Part shown: in pieces, positions 15,781 to 25,611 of the stretch | How positions within the stretch are numbered: position 1 is the stretch's first letter | How the letters are laid out: each line of letters opens with the position of its first letter | NCBI GenBank assembly: GCA_903901425.1 | Contig: CAIURC010000049.1 | Span: forward strand, 1 to 48,188 | DNA: 48,188 bases | Direction: 5' to 3' | From: an uncultured Spartobacteria bacterium | GTDB lineage: Bacteria > Verrucomicrobiota > Verrucomicrobiia > Chthoniobacterales > Chthoniobacteraceae | Made by a program: the position numbers and the translations under genes | Notes under the pieces: generated by a model | What the model was told of the DNA's origin: nothing | The model's input: only the letters and a program-made list of their open reading frames with translations | Databases searched by the model: none

Positions 15781-18700
15781 GTGGAATCTTGGTCCCTCAC
15801 CCTGAAAGGCCGCCTCGGCGTGGTCCGCCGGATGGAATCCGGCGAAACCGAGGTCATCCTCGGCTCGGGCAGCGATGCGGACGTTCTCCGGGTTGAGGGC
15901 GAGGGGGTGGTTGCGCGGCACGCGAGGGTTCAGGTCACACGGCACGGACTCCGGATTGAGGATCTCGCCGGCGGAATCCTCTTAAACGGCGCTCCGGTCT
16001 CCGGAGAGGCGCGCGCCGACTACCCGGCATCCGTCCAAATTGGAGACAGCACACTGGTGGTTGAACGTCTCAAAGACACCGAGGTGACGGTCGCATTTCA
16101 TGCGCCAGAAACCGTCGCATTTTTGGCGCCGGACCCCGGGGCCCCAACCTGGAGTGCCGACTCCGCGATTGCCACAGATGCGCCGCTCACCGGGAAATAC
16201 ACCCTTCAGAGGGAACTCGCCCGGGGCGGAATGGGCCGGATCTATTTTGGCGACGACCCCCAACTCAAGCGGCAGGTTGCTGTAAAAGTGAGCGACCTTG
16301 CCCAGAACGGAAGGGATCTTCGGTTTGTGCAGGAAGCCGAGGTGCTCGCCCACCTTGCGCACCCGAACATAGTCCCCATCTACTCGATTGGCACTGATGC
16401 CGCGGGACGCCCTTTCTACGCCATGAAACTGGTCCAGGGCCGCACGCTTCAGGCGGTCCTCACCGCGCTCAAGAATGGCGACAAGCAGACGGCTGCGGAA
16501 TATCCCAGACCTGCCTTGCTGACCATCTTCCGCAAGATCTGCGATGCCGTGGCCTTCGCGCATTCCAAGCACATCCTGCACCGAGACCTCAAACCCGAGA
16601 ACATCATGGTGGGCGAGTACGGAGAAGTGCTCGTCATGGACTGGGGCCTCGCCAAGCCCCTTGGCCGGGATGGTACCCTCCTTGAAAGCCGCGGGAGCGT
16701 CTCAGGCGATCCGGGCATGACCATGGAGGGGGAAGTGATGGGCACTCCTCAGTACATGTCACCGGAACAGGCCGCCGGCATGGTCGCAGGACTTGACCCG
16801 CGTTCCGACATCTATTCCCTGGGTGGCATCCTCTACGCCATCCTGACTCTCCATCCTCCCATCGAGGGCACCACACTCGAAGAGGTCCTCTCCAAGGTCC
16901 GGACGGGCGAACTCCGCCCCATGCGCTCCGGCCACAGTTCTGCAAAAACTCTGACCGGGAGCCGCCCCCCCCCAAAAGACCACGTTCCGGAGCCGCTCAA
17001 GGCGGTGACGCTCAAGGCCATGGCCAAGGACCGGACAGACCGCTACCCGACCGTCGAGGCTCTGGCCGCGGACATCGCCGCCTACCAGAATGGTTTTGCA
17101 ACCAGTGCACTTCAGATCGGCCTTTCCGGACAACTGCTCCTTCTCATTCGGCGCAACCGCGGCATCACCACTTCGATCGCTGCCGCACTCCTCATCCTGT
17201 TCGCACTCTCCGCATGGTTTGTGCTCAGCCTTCAGTCGAAGGAACGCGCTGCAACCCGCGCCGCGGAAATTGCTGAAAGGGAAAAAAGTCGCGCACTCGA
17301 CGCCGAGAACACTGCCCGTTCGGAAAAGGATCGTGCGATTGAATCTGGGCGGTCTGCGGAGGCGGCCTCCGCCAGAGCCCGGGTCGCGCTTGCCGAAGCC
17401 TCGTTTCGCGCCGGCGACTTCACCGCAATGGCCGAGGCTTTGGCGGCGTGCCCGGAGGAATTCAGGGACCAGACATGGAATTACCTCGCCTCAAAAAAGG
17501 ACAGCTCCCTCGCCCCGCTGAGCCTCCCGGGATTTGAAAAACCCGTCGCGATCCGGGCGGTTCCCGGGGAACCCGGCCAGTTCGCCCTCGGAACCGAAAA
17601 CGGCTCAATCGGCTTTGCGGATGCTTCCTCCCGCTCGCTTCTGCGGACCGTCCAGACCGGAAAAGGCCTCCGCGACCTGCTCTTCTCCGGGGATGGGCAA
17701 ACCTTTGCAGCGGTTCTCGGCTCCCGCGACGTCTCGTTTCACGACACCGCTACGGGTGTGCTCCGGAACAGAATCACCCTGCCTGCGGACATTGTAGACC
17801 TGCAATCCAGCTACCCCAGCGCGGAAACCATTGCGTTGGACCGAACCGGCAAACGACTGGCTGCAGTGGTTCGGTTCGCGGACAAGCCCCGCTCTCTCAC
17901 CCTGCTCCTCGCAGGCTCCACCGATGGTGCCATCCAGTGGAAAACTGAGTTACCCTTCCTCCACGGCATTCAGTTTGACTCCGAAGACAAACGTCTGCTG
18001 GGAATCACCGGCGGATCCGCCCGCTACTTCTGGACGTTCGACGCCGACACGGGAAACCGTCTCACCGAGTCGCGCATCTACGGTCTCTGCCAGGCCCTTC
18101 ACCCCGAAGGCAAGATTCTGGCTGTTGGCACCCGCTCAGGAGAGGCAGAGTTCTTCGACCTCGCCGCAGGCACACGTCTTTGGAAGGCGAAGCTTCACTC
18201 CGGCCAACTCACCGCGATGGCGTGGTCCTCCGATGGACACCTCCTCACCATGGGCACCGAGGGCAAACAGGACGACAGCCGTTGGCTCCTGAAACTCTGG
18301 GCCCCAAACACCCTCGCGCTCCGCGCTGTCTTCTCCGGCCTCCATTCCAACACACGCACCCGGTGGGCTTACGACCCTCTCAGTGGACTCCTTCTCACAA
18401 GGGAAAACCCGCCACGCATCTGGCGCATCCCGGCCGGCCGCGAACGGGCCCGCATGGTTCACACCTCAGAAACTGGCTATTCCGGAGCGTTCCTTTCCAA
18501 TAACGTCCTCCTTGCACGCGACGGAGGATGGGGCCTTGCCTTCTACGACGTCGGCACCCCAGGCGAATGGACCCGGCTCAAGTCTGCGCCCGTCTGGAAA
18601 GACCGGTATTCCGCCGTCCACGCACAAACCGGCAGGATCGCCATCACCGGCGTTGATGCCCCCCTCACCCTCCACCTTTTTTCCACTGAGGACACCGAGG

Positions 18701-19359
18701 CGCGCGAACTGTTTGCACACCCTCTGCCCTCCTCCATTTCCGACCTGCGCTTTCATCCGGAGGGCGATGCCGTGGTCGCGGCGCTCAACAACGGGACCCT
18801 CCAGACCTTCTCCGTTCCCGCAGGGCAACTTCTTCTCAATCTCCAAGGCAAATTCCGCAAAGCGCTTTTTGCCGGCCCAGAACACCAACTCGTAGTATCC
18901 CAGCAGGGCGCCGGCCCCGCCGAACACCAGATTCTCCGGATCCACGGAAAGACAGGCGCCATCCTCAACTCCACAACCTGCCGTTTTGAGCTCCAGGCGA
19001 TCGCAGTCTCCCAGGATCAACGCCTCCTTGCCCTCGGAGGCACCGACCACAGCATCCATTTTCTCGATGCACAAACCCTCGCGGAAAAGCCATCCCTGCG
19101 GGCGCACGAGGGCGAAATCGGTGCACTCGCCTTTCATCCCTCCCTGCCCATCCTTGCAAGCGCGTCATCCGATGGCTCCATCAAACTCTGGAACCATGAG
19201 ACCCGAACCCTGCTCGACCACTTCATCGGACTCAACGGAATGCCTGTCACCCTCGCATTCAGCCCCGACGGAAGACTTCTCTTTGCCGAGGCACAGGAAA
19301 ACACAAACCGCCTCTACGATGTCAGCCACCTCTCTCCGCGCTCCGAAAGCGCCAAATAG
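15781..19359 (+). CDS. FHA-domain Ser/Thr protein kinase with transmembrane segment and propeller-like sensor
   Basis: The 1192-residue product has an N-terminal FHA-like phosphothreonine-binding domain (about 8-95), then a Hanks-type kinase (about 137-440). Kinase motifs are complete: glycine loop ARGGMGRIYFG, VAVK lysine K169, HRDLKPEN with catalytic D269, and DWG at 287-289 in place of the usual DFG. A membrane helix lies at about 463-484, followed by a charged coiled-coil (KERAATRAAEIAEREK). The rest is a WD40/PQQ-like propeller region, ending in a clear WD repeat (SASSDGSIKLWN). Inferred topology: cytoplasmic kinase, propeller across the membrane. I chose the GTG at 15781, directly before the FHA strands, over a TTG at 15712; neither has a good ribosome site. 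The FHA-before-kinase order and the DWG are common in this kinase group in PVC bacteria. Confidence 0.9.
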   Translation: MESWSLTLKGRLGVVRRMESGETEVILGSGSDADVLRVEGEGVVARHARVQVTRHGLRIEDLAGGILLNGAPVSGEARADYPASVQIGDSTLVVERLKDTEVTVAFHAPETVAFLAPDPGAPTWSADSAIATDAPLTGKYTLQRELARGGMGRIYFGDDPQLKRQVAVKVSDLAQNGRDLRFVQEAEVLAHLAHPNIVPIYSIGTDAAGRPFYAMKLVQGRTLQAVLTALKNGDKQTAAEYPRPALLTIFRKICDAVAFAHSKHILHRDLKPENIMVGEYGEVLVMDWGLAKPLGRDGTLLESRGSVSGDPGMTMEGEVMGTPQYMSPEQAAGMVAGLDPRSDIYSLGGILYAILTLHPPIEGTTLEEVLSKVRTGELRPMRSGHSSAKTLTGSRPPPKDHVPEPLKAVTLKAMAKDRTDRYPTVEALAADIAAYQNGFATSALQIGLSGQLLLLIRRNRGITTSIAAALLILFALSAWFVLSLQSKERAATRAAEIAEREKSRALDAENTARSEKDRAIESGRSAEAASARARVALAEASFRAGDFTAMAEALAACPEEFRDQTWNYLASKKDSSLAPLSLPGFEKPVAIRAVPGEPGQFALGTENGSIGFADASSRSLLRTVQTGKGLRDLLFSGDGQTFAAVLGSRDVSFHDTATGVLRNRITLPADIVDLQSSYPSAETIALDRTGKRLAAVVRFADKPRSLTLLLAGSTDGAIQWKTELPFLHGIQFDSEDKRLLGITGGSARYFWTFDADTGNRLTESRIYGLCQALHPEGKILAVGTRSGEAEFFDLAAGTRLWKAKLHSGQLTAMAWSSDGHLLTMGTEGKQDDSRWLLKLWAPNTLALRAVFSGLHSNTRTRWAYDPLSGLLLTRENPPRIWRIPAGRERARMVHTSETGYSGAFLSNNVLLARDGGWGLAFYDVGTPGEWTRLKSAPVWKDRYSAVHAQTGRIAITGVDAPLTLHLFSTEDTEARELFAHPLPSSISDLRFHPEGDAVVAALNNGTLQTFSVPAGQLLLNLQGKFRKALFAGPEHQLVVSQQGAGPAEHQILRIHGKTGAILNSTTCRFELQAIAVSQDQRLLALGGTDHSIHFLDAQTLAEKPSLRAHEGEIGALAFHPSLPILASASSDGSIKLWNHETRTLLDHFIGLNGMPVTLAFSPDGRLLFAEAQENTNRLYDVSHLSPRSESAK

Positions 19360-19535
19360 GGAACCACGGCAGAAACCAAGCGCAGCCGGGCTCACAGAAG
19401 CCGCCATCGATCTCCACCCATTCCAACCGCAGCCGCACGGCCACTGAGGGCAATGTCCGCGACACGCTTCATCCCGCTTCTTCCCTTGTAACCGGAACCG
19501 CCCTCACTGCGTCCAAAATCGCGTCCCTGCTCCTC

Positions 19536-20348
19536 ATGCAACGCTCTCTCCTCTGCCTGCTTTTCCTGCTCATCAGAAACCTTCACGGGGCAGCACCCGA
19601 AGGCTTTGTTGAGCGCTCCTGGACCATCCAAAGTGCGCAGCGCACTGCCCTCCTCCGGATCCCAAAATTGGTCCACCGGAAAATGCCGGTGGTTTTCTGC
19701 TGGCACGGCCATGGAGGCACTGCGGAACACGCCGCCCGAGCATGGGGACTTCCCTCCGAGTGGCCTGAGGCGCTCCTGGTGTTTCCGCAGGGCCTTCCCA
19801 CCCCCGGCCAACTCACTGATCCAGAAGGCCGGCGGACAGGCTGGCAGCCTAGGCCCGGCGCGCAAAATGACCGCGACCTTGAGTTTTTTGACACCCTGCT
19901 GGCTGCGCTGAAATCCGAACATCCTCTGGACCAAAACAGGGTCTACTCCACCGGCCACTCCAACGGGGGCGGTTTCTCTTATCTTCTTTGGTCGCAGCGT
20001 CCCGGCGTCTTTGCGGCGATTGCGCCGGTGGCCGCGACTCTGGGAAAAACGCTGCGCCCCGGAGCACCGCTTCCCGTGCTCCATGTGGCCGGCCAGAAGG
20101 ACTGGCTTGTGAAGTTTTCCTGGCAGGAGGCAACCTTCGCTGCGATCCGCTCCAACAACCAGTGCCGTCCGAACCCGGCCCCGTGGGCGGAGTTGGGGTC
20201 GTTGAATGCTCAGTTGTTTGACTCCCCCATCGGCGCGCCGCTGGTCACTGCCATTCACCCCGGGGGACACGAGTACCCGGCGGGAACCGCAAAACTGGTG
20301 GTCCGTTTCTTCAAGGAACACACCCGCGCACCGGTTACCTCCCAATAA
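19536..20348 (+). CDS. Secreted alpha/beta-hydrolase esterase (PHB-depolymerase/LpqC-like)
   Basis: This 270-residue protein has a signal peptide (MQRSLLCLLFLLIRNLHGAA) and an alpha/beta-hydrolase fold. The nucleophile elbow is GHSNGGG (S142), with probable acid D189 in AGQKDWLVKF and base H245 in HPGGHEYP. The oxyanion region is CWHGHGGTAEHAA. The family includes extracellular polyhydroxybutyrate depolymerases, feruloyl esterases and LpqC-like esterases; the substrate cannot be told from sequence. It follows the kinase gene by 176 bases on the same strand and converges on the glycosidase gene. No clear Shine-Dalgarno is visible. Confidence 0.85.
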   Translation: MQRSLLCLLFLLIRNLHGAAPEGFVERSWTIQSAQRTALLRIPKLVHRKMPVVFCWHGHGGTAEHAARAWGLPSEWPEALLVFPQGLPTPGQLTDPEGRRTGWQPRPGAQNDRDLEFFDTLLAALKSEHPLDQNRVYSTGHSNGGGFSYLLWSQRPGVFAAIAPVAATLGKTLRPGAPLPVLHVAGQKDWLVKFSWQEATFAAIRSNNQCRPNPAPWAELGSLNAQLFDSPIGAPLVTAIHPGGHEYPAGTAKLVVRFFKEHTRAPVTSQ

Positions 20349-20438
20349 CCAAACCAGCTCTTCCCAGCCTGAGCGGCCTCCGGATTTTACACCATGCCGC
20401 GCCGAACACCGGCCTCAGGAGACTGTTTCCAGCCGTCT

Positions 20439-23168
20439 CTAACCGTTCTGCAGCCGGCTGCGTTTCTCCCCCACCAACTTCACAACCAGTGCCGTCCAGC
20501 CCGTCTGATGGGAGGCCCCGATGCCTTCACCCGTCTCAGCATGAAAATACTCGTGGAACAGCAGCAGATCCTTCCAGTGCTCCAACTCTGCGTACCGGGT
20601 GGCCGCCCCGAAACAGGGCCGGTGCCCTTCGGCATCCGGAAGGAAAAGAGAGATGAGCCGGTCACACAGGTCGGTTGCAATCTCCCGCAGGGTGCAGGCC
20701 CGGCCTGAACCCGTCGGGTACTCCAGCTTGAAATCGTCCCCGTAGAAATGGGCGTAGTTCTCCAGGGCCTCAATGAGGAGGAAGTTGGTTGGAAACCAGA
20801 TGGGGCCGCGCCAGTTGGAATTGCCTCCAAACATGTCGGTAGTGGCCTCACCCGGGGCATAGGCAACCTCATGCCGCTGGCCGCCGTGTTCGAAGGTGAA
20901 CGGCGTTTCGTCGTGGGCTTTGCTCAGCGAACGCACGCCAAACTGGGACAGGAACTCGTCCGGATCGAGCATGTAGCCAAGGCTTTTCTTAAGCCGTTCC
21001 TCGGTGGGAATGGCCAGCAGACAGCGCCCCTTGCGGACGCTGATGTACCGGAGTAAATCGGGCCGGTGCGCGAGAAACCAGTCCATCCGTTTCCGGAAAT
21101 TTGGCAGCGCATCAATGGTTTCCTGGCGCAATACCGTCACGGCGCACATCGGCAGCAGTCCGACCAGGGACCGGATTTTGAGCGGAATGGGTTCCCGGTG
21201 GTTGATGATGAGCTGGTCGTAATAGAAACCATCTTCCTCGTCCCAGAGCCCGGCTCCTCCGAGCGAATTGATGGCATCGCAGATATTGACGAAGTGCTCG
21301 AAAAACTTGGACGCTACATCCTCGTACACCGGGCGAACCGCGGCCAGTTCGAGAGAGATGGACAGCATCGTCAGGCAGTAAAACGCCATCCACGCGGTTC
21401 CGTCCGCCTGGTTGAGCCGTCCACCTCCGGGCAGCGGCCGTGAACGATCAAACACCCCGATGTTGTCGAGCCCCAGGAACCCGCCTCCGAATACGTGCCG
21501 CCCCTCGACATCCTTGCGGTTCACCCACCAGGTGAAGTTCATGAGCAGCTTCTGAAAGGCGCGCTCGAGAAAAAACACATCCCGCTCCCCAGCGGCATCG
21601 GCAATCTTATACACCCGCCAGACCGCCCAGGCATGCACGGGCGGGTTTACATCAGAAAAATTCCATTCGTAGGCTGGCAACTGGCCGTTGGGATGCATGT
21701 ACCACTCCCGGAGCAGCGTGATGAGTTGGTCCTTCGCAAAATCCGGGTCCACGGAACAGAACGGGATCATGTGGAACGCGGTGTCCCACGCTGCAAACCA
21801 TGGGTACTCCCATTTGTCGGGCATTGAAAAAATGTCCTTCGCGTAGAAATGGCTCCAGTCCGAGTTTCGCCCGTTGAGGCGGGCCTCAGTGGCGGGCCGT
21901 CCGTTGCCCCCGTTGAGCCATTCCTCGACCACGTAGTAGTAAAACTGTTTGGTCCAGAGCAGACCGGCGTATCCCTGCCGGCAGATCCGGCGTTCCTCCT
22001 CCCCGATTCCCGAGGGAATCACCTCCTCATAAAACGCATCACACTCCGCAGCCCGCTCCGCCAGGGTCTCCTCAAACCCTTCAAGACCATCGCACCCGTT
22101 GGTTTCCCCCACCAGATGCAGCCGGCACCGGATCCGGATCGTGCCTCCCGCCGGCACCTCACACGAGAAATGGGCGGCCGCCTTGGTCCCCTCCCCCACG
22201 GGATTCACCGCATCGGTTTCCCCATGGATCAGCAGTCGGTGAAAGGCGTCTTTGACATGCGGCACCGGGTTGGTTTCAGCCCCGAAACTCCGGTGATTGG
22301 TCTCGTTCTCCGTGAACAACCACGCCGCGTCTGCATCCGGGGAATCGGCATAAAACCGGAACCGCCCCAGTTCTTCGTGCTCGATGAGCAGACCGTCTTC
22401 TTCTGCGCGGATGAACGGTTTGCGGAGCGGGGCCTCAGAGTTGTTCGGCCATGCCCAAGTGTTCCGCAACCAGACCGTCGGCAGGACGTGGATCGGGGCG
22501 GATTCGGTGCCATGGTTGGTGACGGTGATCTGCCAGAGGAGATCCTCGGGTGAACGTTTGGCGACCTCCTGTAGCACATCGAAATACCGCCCCCCGTCAA
22601 ACAGGCCGAGATCGGCAATCTCCATTTCCGGGCCGAGCCGGCCGATCCGCTGGTTTTCCTCGCGCAGCGGGGTGTAGGGGTATCGGGCGTGCGGGTACTT
22701 GTAGAGGGCCTTGGTGTAGGAGTGGGTGGGCGTGGAATCGAGGTAATAATAGCACTCCTTGACGTCTTCCCCATGGTTGCCCTCAAACCCGTTGAGCCCG
22801 AAAAGGCGCTCCTTCAAAATCGTGTCCTGACCGTTCCAGAGCGCCGGAGCAAAACACAGGCGGCACTGCCGGTCGGTCCATCCCTGCAAACCGTCCTCGC
22901 CCCACCGGTAAGCGCGGCGCCGGGCATGGTCATGCGGAAAACTCTCCCAACTGTTGCCATGATCCGAGTCGTCCTCGCGCACCGTGCCCCACTGACGTTC
23001 GCTCAAGAAGGGCCCCCAACGCCGCCAGCGTTTCGAACCGGACTTCTCCTCAGCTAATCGCGCTTTTTCGGCGTGCATCCGGGCTTTGTAACAAAGCTCT
23101 GGCGTGCCCGTAAACATCCCACAGCGATGGATTTCAGCATGGTCCTGCTCCGTTTGCGACCAGGCCAT
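20439..23168 (-). CDS. GH63/MGH1-like glycoside hydrolase
   Basis: A 909-residue cytoplasmic-type protein without a signal peptide, matching bacterial GH63-like proteins that begin KRWRRWGPFLSERQWGTVRED. The (alpha/alpha)6-barrel lies in the second half. Its probable acid is D462 in PWFAAWDTAFHM, and the second acidic cluster is LWDEEDGFYYD (about 641-650). The N-terminal half is a beta-sandwich. The family acts on alpha-glucosides or mannosyl/glucosyl-glycerate-type solutes; the substrate here is unknown. The true start may be the ATG at 23078 (MHAEKARLAEEK), since the 30 residues before it are not family-like. It is the third gene of the btaA-like operon, 53 bases after the GNAT-like gene. 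Confidence 0.85.
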   Translation of the reverse strand: MAWSQTEQDHAEIHRCGMFTGTPELCYKARMHAEKARLAEEKSGSKRWRRWGPFLSERQWGTVREDDSDHGNSWESFPHDHARRRAYRWGEDGLQGWTDRQCRLCFAPALWNGQDTILKERLFGLNGFEGNHGEDVKECYYYLDSTPTHSYTKALYKYPHARYPYTPLREENQRIGRLGPEMEIADLGLFDGGRYFDVLQEVAKRSPEDLLWQITVTNHGTESAPIHVLPTVWLRNTWAWPNNSEAPLRKPFIRAEEDGLLIEHEELGRFRFYADSPDADAAWLFTENETNHRSFGAETNPVPHVKDAFHRLLIHGETDAVNPVGEGTKAAAHFSCEVPAGGTIRIRCRLHLVGETNGCDGLEGFEETLAERAAECDAFYEEVIPSGIGEEERRICRQGYAGLLWTKQFYYYVVEEWLNGGNGRPATEARLNGRNSDWSHFYAKDIFSMPDKWEYPWFAAWDTAFHMIPFCSVDPDFAKDQLITLLREWYMHPNGQLPAYEWNFSDVNPPVHAWAVWRVYKIADAAGERDVFFLERAFQKLLMNFTWWVNRKDVEGRHVFGGGFLGLDNIGVFDRSRPLPGGGRLNQADGTAWMAFYCLTMLSISLELAAVRPVYEDVASKFFEHFVNICDAINSLGGAGLWDEEDGFYYDQLIINHREPIPLKIRSLVGLLPMCAVTVLRQETIDALPNFRKRMDWFLAHRPDLLRYISVRKGRCLLAIPTEERLKKSLGYMLDPDEFLSQFGVRSLSKAHDETPFTFEHGGQRHEVAYAPGEATTDMFGGNSNWRGPIWFPTNFLLIEALENYAHFYGDDFKLEYPTGSGRACTLREIATDLCDRLISLFLPDAEGHRPCFGAATRYAELEHWKDLLLFHEYFHAETGEGIGASHQTGWTALVVKLVGEKRSRLQNG

Positions 23169-23221
23169 TTCAAAACGGATTCCACAGTCAGTTCAGCGCC
23201 GTCCGGCCAATGAACCTCCCA

Positions 23222-24406
23222 TCAAATCTTTCTCGACTCCAAAAACGGTTTTCCCACGCGGTTTGCCAGTTCCCTGAGCCCCAGAAACCCGGCTCTCCGC
23301 GAGGGATGCAGATGCCGCGTGTAAATGGCATTCCATTCCAAAACCGGCTCACCTCCGCGGCGCCGTTTGAAATCACCGGCTCCCGAGGAGTAGTTGAGAA
23401 GCAGCCGTTCATCAGCCACGTCTTTCAGCAGGAGCGCCACCAGCATCCGGTACAATCCCAGTTCCGCTGGGAGCCGGGTGTCATATCCGATGAACGGAGT
23501 GGAAGTCGTTGAACCCTGCCGGAAACAGCCAAAAACGCCGTCCAACCATCCCGAGGGCCCGCGCAGCCCCGTAAACTCCAGCCACCGCTCCCGCACCGCT
23601 CGCTTCACAAACTGCTCGGTATACTGGGGGTTGAGCCGGGAATGCTTCTGGACATAGAGCTGGTGGTAGAGGTCCGTAATGCGCGCAACGTCCGCCGGCT
23701 CAAGCTCCGTGTGCCGGACCACCCGATACCGCCTGAGGTTCGCGAGTTCCTTCTGATCCCTCCTCACCGCGCTGCGCTGTTGAAAGAATTTGCTGCGTCC
23801 ATTAAAAAAGTACAGTTGGCGGCTGCACACCAGATCGTAGCCCGCCCGGCGGAACACCTCAGGAAGCCCGGGATCCTCGTACCCGTGGACATTCTTAACC
23901 AACACCGCATGCCCCGGGAACTCCGTTGCCAGCGCCTCGGTCACCTCAGGAACGGCATCCCGGAGACATGCGGGATGCAGGTTGGTGGAAAGCAGCAGGC
24001 TGTTCCATTGCACCACACGTTCCACGCGTGCCAATCCAAGAAGGGCATCCACCCCCGCTAATCCGGCCCGGGCTGCCACGCGCGTCAGCATTCCCGGCAC
24101 CACCCCCAGTTCGCAGAGCGGATACCGCACATACTGGGTCCGGAGCGAACAGGGATAGGAATTCACTCCTGGCCCCTCCCCCAGCGTCACGGGCCAGACC
24201 TTGCCTCCGATAGAAACCACACCCGCACGGGTATCGAGATTGGGTGCGAACGCCTGCGGAGTTTCCTCCAGCACAGCCCGCCAATAGGATGCCGCAGCAG
24301 GTCCCGCCGCCCAACCCGGGTTCAACACCTCCCCGGCCTGCTCCCCCCAATGCACAACACCCGCCCCCCGCTCAGGCGGGAAGGTCGGCAATTGAAAAAC
24401 TCCCAT
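23222..24406 (-). CDS. GNAT-like acyltransferase family protein
   Basis: A 394-residue soluble protein with a C-terminal GNAT/BioF2-like acyltransferase fold, about residues 170-370. Visible pieces are a central strand with VLVKNVHGYEDPGL, a basic helix FFQQRSAVRRDQKELANLRRY, DLYHQLYVQKHSRLNPQYTEQFV, and the late motif LLLNYSSGAGDFKRRRGG. The acceptor is unknown. Its start overlaps the end of the DUF3419 gene by 35 bases, which implies translational coupling and a shared pathway. The start at 24406 is the first ATG and has no strong ribosome site, consistent with coupling. The N-terminal 150 residues have no motif I recognise. Confidence 0.65.
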   Translation of the reverse strand: MGVFQLPTFPPERGAGVVHWGEQAGEVLNPGWAAGPAAASYWRAVLEETPQAFAPNLDTRAGVVSIGGKVWPVTLGEGPGVNSYPCSLRTQYVRYPLCELGVVPGMLTRVAARAGLAGVDALLGLARVERVVQWNSLLLSTNLHPACLRDAVPEVTEALATEFPGHAVLVKNVHGYEDPGLPEVFRRAGYDLVCSRQLYFFNGRSKFFQQRSAVRRDQKELANLRRYRVVRHTELEPADVARITDLYHQLYVQKHSRLNPQYTEQFVKRAVRERWLEFTGLRGPSGWLDGVFGCFRQGSTTSTPFIGYDTRLPAELGLYRMLVALLLKDVADERLLLNYSSGAGDFKRRRGGEPVLEWNAIYTRHLHPSRRAGFLGLRELANRVGKPFLESRKI

Positions 24407-25568
24407 AGGTATGAACTCGATCCCTCGTCTGGCACTCCACCGCAGTGTCCCGGTCGTAACTCAAAAGATCCCCCATCCGCCTCACCTGCCCCCGGAACAG
24501 AACCCGGATTGGATCCACAAAATCCACAACCGCCCCGCCGCTTCTCCAGAGAACCCGGGCTCCGGAGCGCGCCCGGTCCACAATAGCCTGCCACTCCTCC
24601 GCCAGTGATCGCGGTTGGGCATGGCTTAGCCAGTCCATGTGATCCAGCAGCACAAAATGGGAAAACGTGCCAGGATGGTTTTTGAGAAAGCCCGTCAGAT
24701 CGGTAGTGTGCACCTCAATTTTTTCCACCAAACCGCCCTTCAACCTTTCAAAGTTCTCCTGCTGGAGATACCCCGGACAGCATTCCTTTGAGTAACGTCC
24801 AAACAGGTAAAGTCTCCAGAAATAGTTGTCGGCAGTAGGCAACCTCGTGAACACGGCCTCCATGCATGCCTCCATAAAATCGGCCACGGTGCACGCACAG
24901 GTGCGCTCCAGGTGCTCTCGCTGAGCCTTGGGCACTCCCAGAAGGCTCAGGACCGCGTCGGTACGCAGAGCCCGCTTCATCGCCGGATGCCAGAGACGAT
25001 CCCGAATCGATCCGAAATAAATCTGCCGCTGCTCCTCCACGCTTGTTGCCGCAAACAATCGGAGGGCGTCCGCATACACTCGGGCCCACTTCAAATAGTA
25101 AACCAGCCACTGTGCAAAGCGGCCTGTCGTTCCACGATGGTAAAAGGAACCCGCCCCCTCCTGGTGGCTGAAATAATGCTCCCGCCGGTCCCAGTACTCC
25201 CGCGCCCGGTCACCCAAATGCGCCCGGAGCCGCTGCTGGTACCATTTCGGGAACTCAGGATGCCCGCCACTGCCAAACAGCGAGAAAAACTCCTCGAACT
25301 CCAGCGCCCGGATTCCGGCCCGCTTCAGCTCCAGAAGCGCATTCTGCCGGAAATTCATGTCCACGGCATGAATCCTCCGGGGTTCATCCAGTGCATAATC
25401 AAGGGCGTTACAACCAGCCGAAGTAATCAGCACCACCTCGTCGTCAGCCCCCAACCGCATCACCTCCCGGTCCAAACGCGGATCCTCCCAGCAACAATTA
25501 TACACCAAGTGGTTCCCGTGAACCCATTTAAACACCTCTTTTGTCGTCCAATCCGTGATCGCTTTCAT
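24372..25568 (-). CDS. DUF3419 (BtaA-like) SAM-dependent aminocarboxypropyl transferase family protein
   Basis: 398 residues from the ATG at 25568. The family hallmark LVYNCCWEDPRLDREVM (about 21-37) is followed by a SAM-binding segment, VLITSAGCNALDYALDEPRRIHAVDMN (about 46-72), and a later LLDHMDWLSH motif. BtaA, the characterised member, moves the 3-amino-3-carboxypropyl group of SAM onto diacylglycerol in betaine-lipid (DGTS) synthesis. I infer a related transfer here, but the acceptor need not be diacylglycerol. A longer in-frame start at 25697 adds 43 residues with no family similarity and runs into the divergent promoter region. The gene is first in an operon with a GNAT-like protein and a glycosidase, and is divergent from a methyltransferase gene. 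Confidence 0.82.
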   Translation of the reverse strand: MKAITDWTTKEVFKWVHGNHLVYNCCWEDPRLDREVMRLGADDEVVLITSAGCNALDYALDEPRRIHAVDMNFRQNALLELKRAGIRALEFEEFFSLFGSGGHPEFPKWYQQRLRAHLGDRAREYWDRREHYFSHQEGAGSFYHRGTTGRFAQWLVYYLKWARVYADALRLFAATSVEEQRQIYFGSIRDRLWHPAMKRALRTDAVLSLLGVPKAQREHLERTCACTVADFMEACMEAVFTRLPTADNYFWRLYLFGRYSKECCPGYLQQENFERLKGGLVEKIEVHTTDLTGFLKNHPGTFSHFVLLDHMDWLSHAQPRSLAEEWQAIVDRARSGARVLWRSGGAVVDFVDPIRVLFRGQVRRMGDLLSYDRDTAVECQTRDRVHTYGSFSIADLPA

Positions 25569-25611
25569 CTTTATTCCGGAACGCCATGCGCCCGTCGGGA
25601 TGAGCCCTAGT

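Noticed and set aside
20349-20438. Terminator between the convergent esterase and glycosidase genes
   Set aside because: Only an imperfect CCTGAG/CCTCAGG pairing without a T-run is present.
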